From Candidatus Bipolaricaulota bacterium (GTDB lineage Bacteria; Bipolaricaulota; Bipolaricaulia; RBG-16-55-9), in assembly GCA_027021605.1 (NCBI GenBank), contig JALUUA010000173.1:1-9941 (forward strand): a stretch of 9,941 bases of DNA, read 5' to 3'. Positions 1 through 5,586 of this stretch are shown here, one piece after another. The notes under the pieces are model-generated. The model saw only the letters and a program-made list of their open reading frames with translations, was not told the DNA's origin and did not search any database. Position 1 is the stretch's first letter, and each line of letters begins with the position of its first letter. A program made the translations under genes and the position numbers.

Positions 1-690
1 CCGGGCCAGCTCGTCCACCTCAGGCACGACGGGGATCGCGTCATAGCGCACCCGAAAGCCCACTTGGCCCGCTTCGGCTAAGAGATGGAGCGAGCGGGCC
101 AGCCCGTCGCTGATGTCGATCATGCTGGTCGCGTAGGGAGCCAACGTTTGTCCCTCCCGCACCCGGGGCGGGAACGCGAAGAGCTGGTTGGCCCTCTCGA
201 AGTCTTCGCGCTCAAAGAGCTTGAGGGCGGCGGCGGTGCGCCCTAGCGCGCCCGTGACGCACACGAGGTCGCCCACCCGCGCCCCCTTTCGCCGCACGGG
301 CCTTTCGGCCTCGCCCACGGCGGCGCTCACCAGCGTCAGCTCGCTATGGGCGGAGAGGTCGCCGCCCACGTAGGAGGCGCCCACGGAGCGGCAGCAGTCG
401 AGGGCCCCCTCGACGATGCCCTCCAACAGCTCTCGCTCAAAGCGGGGCGCCCCCAGGGCGAGCACCACGCCCAGGGGCCGGGCGCCCATCGCGGCCAGGT
501 CGCTCAAAGAGACGGCCACAGCCCGCCAGCCGATCGCCCAGGGGGTCGCCCCCTCGGGGAGGTCGCTCACTTGCTAGAGCATGTCCGTGGTGAGCACTAA
601 GCTCGTCCCCCCGAAGGGCAACACCGCCGCGTCGTCGCCGATCGCGGGCAGCTTCCCGCGCAGCAGTTGGATGACCTCGCGCTCCCTCAT
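1..690 (-). CDS. thiL: Thiamine-monophosphate kinase (ThiL), 3' end outside the window, interrupted by an in-frame amber codon
   Basis: ThiL phosphorylates thiamine monophosphate to thiamine diphosphate with ATP in the cytoplasm, the last step of cofactor synthesis. I translated 230 codons on the minus strand from the ATG at 690-688. Family signatures appear in order: GDDAAV (about residues 18-23, Mg-binding aspartates), TTDML (34-38), SLSDLAAMGA (61-70), a GGDLS segment, VTGALG and IDISDGL. The TTDML...SDLPEGATPW stretch resembles archaeal-type ThiL more than the E. coli protein. A strong GAGGAGG lies just upstream (694-700), 3 nt from the ATG. The only defect is a TAG at codon 39 (574-576); the frame on both sides is clean and conserved. 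Either the gene is a very recent pseudogene, the base is a sequencing error, or translation restarts or reads through. A restart at GTG 570-568 would lose the N-terminal metal-binding motifs. The C-terminus lies beyond base 1. The family call is secure; functionality is not. Confidence 0.9.
574..576 (-). other. In-frame TAG stop inside thiL (codon 39)
   Basis: On the minus strand the codons read ATG CTC TAG CAA GTG, directly after the conserved TTD motif. Relatives normally have a sense codon here (often Val or another hydrophobic or His residue after DML). Nearby genes pepF and the zinc-motif membrane protein end in TAG, so TAG works as a normal stop in this genome and general amber reassignment is unlikely. 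Confidence 0.9.
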
Positions 691-721
691 CGTCCTCCTC
701 GTCGGACGGTCCTAATCCGTG

Positions 722-728
722 TATCATA
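722..728. promoter_or_regulatory. Shared -10-like box between divergent thiL and the RAM-domain gene
   Basis: The heptamer TATCATA reads as TATCAT on the plus strand (722-727) and TATGAT on the minus strand (728-723), each 5 of 6 matches to TATAAT. It lies in the 87-bp gap between the divergent starts at 690 and 778. No good -35 is seen at 16-18 bp in either direction (TCGTCG on plus, TCGAAC-like on minus), so this is only a candidate overlapping divergent promoter. Confidence 0.35.
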
Positions 729-777
729 GAGCATCTCGTACGTCGAGTTCGAGCCAACAGTCCATGAGGAGGGCCCA

Positions 778-1047
778 ATGGCAATTCAAGCGTACGTCCT
801 CATCCGCTGTGAGGGAGGTCGCTCGAAGGAGGTCGTCGAGAAGCTGCGCAGGCAGGAGCACGTCGCCCGGGCGAACACCGTCTTCGGGGATTACGACATC
901 ATCGCCCGCGTCAGCGTCGAGGAGCTTCCCTCGTTCCTGTCCATCCAGCGCCTGGAGGAGATCGTGCTGGACGAGATCGGCAAGATCAAGGGCGTCATCA
1001 GCACGAACACCCACATCGTCACCTCGCACGACCCCGATTTTGAGTGA
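778..1047 (+). CDS. Stand-alone Lrp/AsnC effector-binding (RAM) domain protein
   Basis: This 89-residue protein corresponds to the C-terminal ligand-binding (RAM, alpha-beta) half of Lrp/AsnC regulators, with no DNA-binding helix-turn-helix half. The pattern is typical: strand (AYVLIRCE), helix (SKEVVEKLRRQEHV), strand (ARANTVFGDYDIIARVSV), helix (LEEIVLDEIGKIKGV) and closing strand (ISTNTHIVTS). The VFGDYDIIARV turn is the usual hallmark. The ATG is set by a GAGGAGGG site at 766-773. Such small proteins form oligomers that bind amino acids; some modulate full-length Lrp proteins or enzymes. The gene stands 90 bp upstream of a threonine-synthase-like gene on the same strand, which suggests amino-acid sensing, but the ligand cannot be read from sequence. 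Family assignment is confident; partner and ligand are inference. Confidence 0.88.
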   Translation: MAIQAYVLIRCEGGRSKEVVEKLRRQEHVARANTVFGDYDIIARVSVEELPSFLSIQRLEEIVLDEIGKIKGVISTNTHIVTSHDPDFE

Positions 1048-1053
1048 AGGCAT

Positions 1054-1134
1054 CGGGTCAACGGATAGGAAACGGATTAGCGGATTGTTGCGCGCAGAAT
1101 CCGTTTATCCGCTTGGCATCCGTTGACAGACCCG
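1054..1134. repeat. Imperfect inverted repeat made of CGGAT(T) words between the RAM gene and the threonine-synthase-like gene
   Basis: The left arm 1054-1086 contains GGGTCAACGGAT, then CGGATT and CGGATT spaced by short gaps. The right arm 1098-1134 is its imperfect reverse complement (AATCCG, ATCCGC, ATCCGTTGAC, ACCCG). The 11-nt loop 1087-1097 contains the palindrome TGCGCGCA. The segment is richer in A and T than the flanking genes. It fills nearly the whole gap and ends 2 bp before the ATG of the next gene. It could be a REP- or MITE-like repeat, or a hairpin that affects downstream translation. No T-run follows, so it is not a standard terminator. Confidence 0.7.
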
Positions 1135-1136
1135 CG

Positions 1137-2381
1137 ATGGAAAAGAGCTACTTCGCGCATCTGGAGTGCAGCGCCTGCGGGCGGGCGTTCGATCCCCACG
1201 GGGTGCGGACGACCTGCCCCGACTGCGAGCAGCCCCTGCTCGCCCGCTACGACCTCGACGCGCTCAAGCGCTCCTTCGACCCGGAGCGGTGGCGGGAGCG
1301 CCCCGCGACGATGTGGCGGTATCGCGAGCTACTGCCCGTCTTCGACGAGAAGAGCATCGTCACGCTGGGTGAGACCCAGACCCCCCTTTTGCCCCTGCCC
1401 CGCCTGGGGGAGGCCCTCGGGCTGAGGGACCTGTGGCTCAAGGACGAGACCCGCCTCCCCACGGGGACGTTCAAGGCCAGGGGCCTGGCGATGGCCGTCT
1501 CCAAGTGCGTGGAACTCGGGATCAAGAGGGTGGCGATCCCCTCGGCGGGGAACGCCGCCGAGGCCCTCAGTGCCTACGCCGCCCGCGCCGGGCTCGAATG
1601 CTTTGTGTTCATGCCCCAGGACGCGCCCTTGGCCAACCAACGGGTTTGCCAAGCCGCCGGGGCGCGGGTCTTTCTGGTGAAGGGCTTGATCGGCGACGCG
1701 GGGCGGATCGTGCAGCAAGGCGTCAAAACCGAGGGCTGGTTCGACGTCTCGACGTTCAAGGAGCCCTATCGCCTGGAGGGCAAGAAGACGATGGGGTTCG
1801 AGCTGGCCGAGCAGCTTCAATGGGAGCTTCCCGACGCCGTTGTGTACCCCACGGGCGGGGGGACGGGGCTCGTGGGCTTCTGGAAGGCGTTTGAGGAGCT
1901 GGGCGAGCTGGGCTTAGTGGGCGAGAAGCGCCCCAAGATGATCGCGGTGCAGGCCGAGGGCTGCGCGCCTATTGTCAAAGCCTTTCACGAAGGGCGGGAT
2001 GAAGCCGAGCCCTGGGAGGGCGCGCGGACGATCGCCGGGGGCCTGCGGGTGCCGAAGCCCTTCGCGGATCGTCTGATTTTGAGGGTGCTGCGGGCGAGCG
2101 GGGGCACGGCCGTAGCCGTTTCTGACCGCGAGATCTTAGAAAGCATGAAGCGGCTGGCCCGGGCGGAGGGGCTGTTTGCCTCGCCTGAGGGCGCGGCCCC
2201 CGTGGCCGCCCTCCCCAAGCTCCTGAGGGAGGGCGTCTTGAAGCCCACGGAGCGGATCGTGCTGTTAAACTCCGGCACGCTGCTCAAGCACGTAGAACTG
2301 TTGGAGGGGTCGGAGCTGCCGGTGCTCGATCCCCATCAATCGGACTCCCTATCGCGCTCCCTTTGGGAGGAGCCCAGCTGA
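1137..2381 (+). CDS. thrC: Threonine-synthase-like PLP-dependent enzyme (fold type II)
   Basis: Threonine synthase converts O-phosphohomoserine to threonine and phosphate using pyridoxal phosphate. This 414-residue protein starts with a four-cysteine zinc ribbon (C11, C14, C27, C30), followed by the fold-type-II PLP core. The core shows the Schiff-base lysine K113 in PTGTFKARG, a PSAGNAAE cofactor loop (about 135-142) and the phosphate-binding glycine loop TGGGTG (239-244). The usual motif of the family is SFKDRG; here it is TFKARG, seen in a threonine-synthase-like subgroup, so the exact substrate is less certain than the fold. I chose ATG 1137 because homology begins there. The upstream in-frame GTG at 1044 would add 31 residues encoded by the inverted repeat. 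No clear ribosome site precedes either start. The gene follows the RAM protein and probably shares its transcript; its end overlaps the opposite-strand membrane gene by 46 bp. Confidence 0.85.
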   Translation: MEKSYFAHLECSACGRAFDPHGVRTTCPDCEQPLLARYDLDALKRSFDPERWRERPATMWRYRELLPVFDEKSIVTLGETQTPLLPLPRLGEALGLRDLWLKDETRLPTGTFKARGLAMAVSKCVELGIKRVAIPSAGNAAEALSAYAARAGLECFVFMPQDAPLANQRVCQAAGARVFLVKGLIGDAGRIVQQGVKTEGWFDVSTFKEPYRLEGKKTMGFELAEQLQWELPDAVVYPTGGGTGLVGFWKAFEELGELGLVGEKRPKMIAVQAEGCAPIVKAFHEGRDEAEPWEGARTIAGGLRVPKPFADRLILRVLRASGGTAVAVSDREILESMKRLARAEGLFASPEGAAPVAALPKLLREGVLKPTERIVLLNSGTLLKHVELLEGSELPVLDPHQSDSLSRSLWEEPS

Positions 2382-2539
2382 GCGCCGAGGAAGAGCGTCG
2401 CGAACACGCCCGATCCGATGAGGAGGACGATTCCCGCTCCGATCGCCTGCCAAGCGCGCTCGGAGAACTCGATCATGACAATGCCCCCAAGCGCGAGGAT
2501 CAACCCCGATACTGCGAGAAGAAGGGCGAAGACCTTCAT
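2336..2539 (-). CDS. Small two-helix membrane protein
   Basis: A 67-residue frame begins at ATG 2539-2537. It has two hydrophobic segments, about residues 4-24 (FALLLAVSGLILALGG) and 32-54 (AIGAGIVLLIGSGVFATLFLG), joined by a short charged loop (EFSERAW). It ends in a hydrophilic tail rich in Arg, Glu, Asp and Ser. This is the pattern of a small inner-membrane protein; no family is recognised. The longer upstream extension of the frame runs back into pepF and is rejected. A TACAAT -10-like box (forward 2553-2558) lies 13 bp upstream of the start. The last 46 bp lie antisense to the end of the threonine-synthase-like gene. It is divergent from pepF with only 38 bp between starts. The hydrophobic periodicity makes a real gene likely despite the small size. 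Confidence 0.6.
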   Translation of the reverse strand: MKVFALLLAVSGLILALGGIVMIEFSERAWQAIGAGIVLLIGSGVFATLFLGAQLGSSQRERDRESD

Positions 2540-2564
2540 GGTTCCGTAGCTTATTGTACACAAC

Positions 2565-2572
2565 AAAGGAGG
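2565..2572 (+). promoter_or_regulatory. Strong ribosome binding site of pepF
   Basis: AAAGGAGG followed 5 nt later by ATG 2578 is a near-perfect Shine-Dalgarno site. It fixes the pepF start at 2578 rather than at the in-frame TTG 24 bp upstream. Confidence 0.85.
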
Positions 2573-2577
2573 TTTCC

Positions 2578-4377
2578 ATGCAAACGCTACGCGAGCGCAG
2601 CGAGATCCCTGAGCGGTACAAGTGGGACCCGTCCAGCGTCTATCCCTCAAAAGACGCCTGGGAAGCCGAGATTCAGTACGTCGAGGCGAAGCTCCCTGAG
2701 CTTCAACGCTTCCGGGGGCGCCTTTCGGACCCGCAGACGCTCCTTCGGTGGTTCGAGGCCGCCGAGGACGTCGGGAAGCGCGTCGGCAAAGTTCTCGTCT
2801 ACGCCACGCTCCACTACACCGTCGACACCACGGACCCAGAGGCGGCTGCGATGAACGACCGCGCCCGGGGCTTGATGGCCCACGCCCTGGCCGCCGGGGC
2901 CTTCGCCGAGCCTGAGATCCTCAGCATCGGCCTCGACACCCTCAAGGAGTGGATGCAGCAGGAGCCCAAACTCGCGATCTACGAGCACTACTTCGACCGC
3001 CTGTATCGCCGCAAGGACCACATCCGCTCCCCCGAGGTCGAAGAGCTCTTGAGCCAAGTGATGGACCCGTTCCACACCGCGGCCTCGGTGCACGGAATCC
3101 TCTCCGACGCGGACTTAACGTTTAAGCCCGCCCGCAACTCCCGGGGCGAGGAGTTCGAGATCGCCCAGGGCACCATCGGGAAGCTCCTCACCGACCCCGA
3201 CCGGGAGCTTCGCCGCACCGCCTGGGAGAACTACGCCGACGCCTATCTGCAGTTTAAGAACACCGCCGCGGCGTGTATCAGTGCCGGGGTCAAGCAAAAC
3301 GTCTTCCTGGCCAAGGCCCGCCGCTACCCCTCCGCCCTGGAGGCTGCCCTGTACCCGAACAACATCCCCGTGGAGGTCTTTCACAACCTCATCGACGTCT
3401 ATAGAAAGAGCCTGCCCATCTGGCACCGCTACTGGCGGCTGCGCCGGAAGGCTCTAGGCTACGAAAAGCTCTACCCCTACGACACCCGCGCGCCCCTTAC
3501 GGAGAAGCAACCCAAGGTCCCCTACGAGCAGGCTGTCGAGTGGATCTGCGAGGGTCTTTCGCCGTTGGGGGAAGAATACGTGGAAACGCTCCGTCGGGGC
3601 GTGCTGGAGGAGCGCTGGGTGGACGTCTACCCCAACAAGGGGAAGCGCATGGGGGCCTTCTCGTCGGGCTCCCCGGGGACGCACCCCTTCATCCTCATGA
3701 GCTACAACGACGATCTCTTTAGTCTGAGTACCCTGGCCCACGAGCTGGGCCACTCGCTCCACTCGTACTTCACCTGGAAGACGCAGCCCTTCGTCTACGC
3801 GCGCTACTCCATCTTTGTCGCGGAGGTCGCCTCCAACTTCAACCAGGCCCTGGTGCGGGACTACCTCCTGCGCACCCAGAAGGATCGCGATTTTCAAATA
3901 GCCGTGATCGAGGAAGCGATGGCCAACTTCCACCGCTACTTCTTCGTGATGCCCGCGCTGGCCCGCTTCGAGTATGAAATTCATGAGCGCGTCTGGCGCG
4001 GCGAGCCCCTCACCGCCCAGGGGCTCATCGACCTCATGGCTCGGCTCTTCGAGGAGGGCTACGGCGGCGAGGTCGAGCTCGACAAGGAGCGCGTCGGGAT
4101 CACTTGGGCCCAGTTCCCGACGCACCTCTATGCCAACTTCTACGTCTATCAGTACGCGACGGGCATCTCGGGGGCGCACGCCCTCGCAGAAAGGGTGCTG
4201 GCGGGCGAACCCGGTGCCGCCGAGCGCTACTTAGAGTTCTTGAAAGCAGGCGGCTCGCTCTACCCCCTCGACGCCCTCAAGCGCGCGGGGGTGGATCTCA
4301 CCTCGCCGGCGCCCGTCGAACAAGCCTTCGGCGTGCTGGAGCGCTACGTCGCCCGCCTGGAGGAGCTTACGGCTTAG
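2578..4377 (+). CDS. pepF: Oligoendopeptidase F (M3B metallopeptidase)
   Basis: This is a cytoplasmic zinc endopeptidase that cleaves short peptides, probably the final breakdown of imported or recycled peptides. The product is 599 residues, the usual PepF length of about 600. The N-terminal half is the helical PepF domain, including LAKARRYPSALEAAL. The zinc motif HELGH sits at residues 388-392 in LAHELGHSLHSYF. The third ligand is the glutamate of FVAEVASNFNQ (E416). The C-terminal HLYANFYVYQYATG segment supplies the conserved His/Tyr residues that line the active site. No signal peptide is present. A strong AAAGGAGG site sets the start. The gene is divergent from a small membrane protein and convergent with the secreted repeat protein; its TAG stop overlaps that gene's stop. 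All catalytic residues are present, so activity is expected. Confidence 0.96.
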   Translation: MQTLRERSEIPERYKWDPSSVYPSKDAWEAEIQYVEAKLPELQRFRGRLSDPQTLLRWFEAAEDVGKRVGKVLVYATLHYTVDTTDPEAAAMNDRARGLMAHALAAGAFAEPEILSIGLDTLKEWMQQEPKLAIYEHYFDRLYRRKDHIRSPEVEELLSQVMDPFHTAASVHGILSDADLTFKPARNSRGEEFEIAQGTIGKLLTDPDRELRRTAWENYADAYLQFKNTAAACISAGVKQNVFLAKARRYPSALEAALYPNNIPVEVFHNLIDVYRKSLPIWHRYWRLRRKALGYEKLYPYDTRAPLTEKQPKVPYEQAVEWICEGLSPLGEEYVETLRRGVLEERWVDVYPNKGKRMGAFSSGSPGTHPFILMSYNDDLFSLSTLAHELGHSLHSYFTWKTQPFVYARYSIFVAEVASNFNQALVRDYLLRTQKDRDFQIAVIEEAMANFHRYFFVMPALARFEYEIHERVWRGEPLTAQGLIDLMARLFEEGYGGEVELDKERVGITWAQFPTHLYANFYVYQYATGISGAHALAERVLAGEPGAAERYLEFLKAGGSLYPLDALKRAGVDLTSPAPVEQAFGVLERYVARLEELTA

Positions 4378-5339
4378 CCCTCCGGGGGAGAGGCGGGGGG
4401 CGCCTCCCCGCCCATTTGGAAGGAGGTCGTGAGGTCCAGCCGTCCCCTCTCGAAGCCCTGAGGGCTGAGCCAGAACGTACCCGCCCAGTCGAACCGCTCG
4501 AGGGACCCGCTGAGGGTGAGCTTTTCCTGTTGGAATCCCTCGGGCCCCAGGCTCGTGGAGCTGCGGAAGCGGACCTCCTCCGTGAGCGCGCCGCTTAGAT
4601 CCAGGCTCGCGTTGGCGAAGCCCGTCGCGTCGAACGTCGTGACGGCGGAGACGGCGATCTCCCGGACGGTTGTGCTCAAGGAGATCGTCTCGCTGCTGAA
4701 GCCCTCCGCGGTGTAGACGGTGGTTCGGGAGAGGGTGTAGTCGCCCACCTGGGCGGTGAGGCTCCATATCTCCTGGGCGAGCCCCTGGGGGGTGAGCACG
4801 GTGGTGCGCTGCAGCTGCAGGTCCTGCACCGCCAGCCCCAGGCTGAGCACCTTCTGGGAGAAGCCCGCCGGGGTGAGCGTGGTGCTCCCGCTCAAGGAAA
4901 CCCCCTGCTCCGTCTGGGTCTGAGCCGAGAAGGTCGCGCTCTCCCAGCCCTGTGGGCCCACTGCAAGGGAGAGGGAAAGATCAAAGGGGTCCAGCGTGCG
5001 GCTTAAGGAGAGCTTCGCCGACCGGAAGCCCTCCATGGAGAACGAAGCCTTCCCGGAGACGGAGATCTCCGCGACCGTGGTCTTTGCGCTCAAGGACGCC
5101 TGCGAAAGTCCCTCCAACGTGAGGTCGGCCGTGGCTTTGAGGGCGATCTCCCCCACCGCGGTGGAAACCACAGCCGACAGAGCCGCCTCCTCTAGGGCCA
5201 CGCCCTCCAAGCTGAAGGGAACACTCAGGGAGAGCGTGACGTCCACGGGCTGGGCCTGCGCTTCCACCTTGAGGACGCCCCCGTAGACGACCGTGAGGGC
5301 CCCGAGAAGGACCACACCGAGCAGCGCTTTTCCGTTCAT
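4374..5339 (-). CDS. Secreted protein of ten ~27-residue beta-type repeats
   Basis: The 321-residue product starts with a Sec signal peptide (residues 1-29; hydrophobic core LLGVVLLGALTVVYGG, likely cleavage after A29 in the AQA context). Residues 31-308 are ten tandem repeats of 27-28 residues (the first is 33). A Pro-rich tail (309-321) follows. Each repeat has a strand of alternating polar and hydrophobic residues, a turn with an invariant glycine followed by a hydrophobic residue (for example TPAGF, TPQGL, PEGF), then a second alternating strand such as SLSLxxxV. The mature part has no cysteine and is rich in Ser, Thr and Leu. About 20 beta strands are predicted by eye, compatible with an outer-membrane barrel, a beta-solenoid or an envelope fibre. 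I do not recognise a named family. AAAAGGAGG upstream supports the ATG at 5339-5337. Its TAA overlaps the pepF stop. Gene call strong, role unknown. Confidence 0.85.
   Translation of the reverse strand: MNGKALLGVVLLGALTVVYGGVLKVEAQAQPVDVTLSLSVPFSLEGVALEEAALSAVVSTAVGEIALKATADLTLEGLSQASLSAKTTVAEISVSGKASFSMEGFRSAKLSLSRTLDPFDLSLSLAVGPQGWESATFSAQTQTEQGVSLSGSTTLTPAGFSQKVLSLGLAVQDLQLQRTTVLTPQGLAQEIWSLTAQVGDYTLSRTTVYTAEGFSSETISLSTTVREIAVSAVTTFDATGFANASLDLSGALTEEVRFRSSTSLGPEGFQQEKLTLSGSLERFDWAGTFWLSPQGFERGRLDLTTSFQMGGEAPPASPPEG
4416..5249 (-). repeat. Tandem array of ten protein repeats inside the secreted protein gene
   Basis: Repeat boundaries in residues are 31-63, 64-90, 91-117, 118-144, 145-172, 173-199, 200-226, 227-254, 255-281 and 282-308. 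All ten carry Gly plus a hydrophobic residue (F, L, W or V) near the middle. Codons have diverged between units, so the repetition shows in protein and not as near-identical DNA. That indicates an old duplication series kept by selection. Confidence 0.85.
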
Positions 5340-5401
5340 GCTATCGGCCTCCTTTTCGGCTTTCTGCTTGATCTTGTAACGGCATTTGCGTTGTCGATGG
5401 C

Positions 5402-5429
5402 ACTATACCTCCCTCGGGGTCATGGGTAA
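5402..5429 (-). promoter_or_regulatory. Possible promoter of the secreted repeat protein
   Basis: On the minus strand TATAGT (5407-5402, 5 of 6 matches to TATAAT) lies about 63 bp upstream of the start codon. The -35 position carries only TTACCC at a 16-bp spacing. This is the best candidate in the intergenic region on this strand, but it is weak. Its spacer holds the 12-bp motif that recurs at 5525. Confidence 0.3.
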
Positions 5430-5447
5430 GTCGTCTTCATCACCCTC

Positions 5448-5465
5448 GTCCCCTAGGGAGGGGAC
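5448..5465. repeat. Perfect 7-bp inverted repeat in the intergenic region
   Basis: GTCCCCT and AGGGGAC flank a 4-nt loop (AGGG). The stem is stable and GC-rich but has no T-run on either side, so it is not a typical intrinsic terminator. It lies between the candidate divergent promoters of the repeat-protein gene and the aminotransferase, where an operator is possible. Apart from this hairpin, the candidate promoters and a 12-bp direct repeat, the 5340-5586 gap shows nothing else that I can support. Confidence 0.5.
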
Positions 5466-5487
5466 CTCCGGGTTGAAGCGGGGGGCG

Positions 5488-5516
5488 TTGCCTCTGCGGG
5501 GACGGGGGGCTAGAAT
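5488..5516 (+). promoter_or_regulatory. Likely sigma-70-type promoter of the aminotransferase
   Basis: TTGCCT (5488-5493), a 17-bp spacer, and TAGAAT (5511-5516, 5 of 6 matches) form a good housekeeping-type promoter. The start point would be near 5523, giving a leader of about 64 nt before the ATG at 5587. Confidence 0.55.
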
Positions 5517-5586
5517 GGTCCGGCCCTCCCTCGGGGGACGCCTACTACACCTATAGCAAAGCAAGGAAGCAGGAGGGGGTTCATCG

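Noticed and set aside
1..690. Genome-wide amber (TAG) recoding as the explanation for the thiL stop
   Set aside because: pepF and the zinc-motif membrane gene both end naturally in TAG at the expected family or frame end, so TAG appears to terminate normally.
691..777. TPP riboswitch in front of thiL
   Set aside because: The whole gap to the divergent gene is 87 bp and contains none of the conserved TPP-riboswitch core (such as CUGAGA); thiL also encodes the kinase and is often not riboswitch-controlled.
1044..1136. Upstream GTG start (overlapping the RAM gene stop) for the threonine-synthase-like gene
   Set aside because: No ribosome site precedes it, and the extra 31 residues are just a translation of the inverted repeat, with no resemblance to the family N-terminus.
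3454..4179. 241-codon open frame antisense to pepF
   Set aside because: It lies fully inside the well-conserved pepF gene in a GC-rich context where antisense frames stay open by chance; it has no recognisable domain.
4809..4820. 12-bp palindrome CTGCAGCTGCAG as a regulatory site
   Set aside because: It lies within the repeat-protein coding region and encodes the LQLQ strand; chance codon choice explains it.
5448..5465. Intrinsic terminator
   Set aside because: The stem is perfect, but there is no T-run on either strand and no gene ends nearby; both flanking genes start here.
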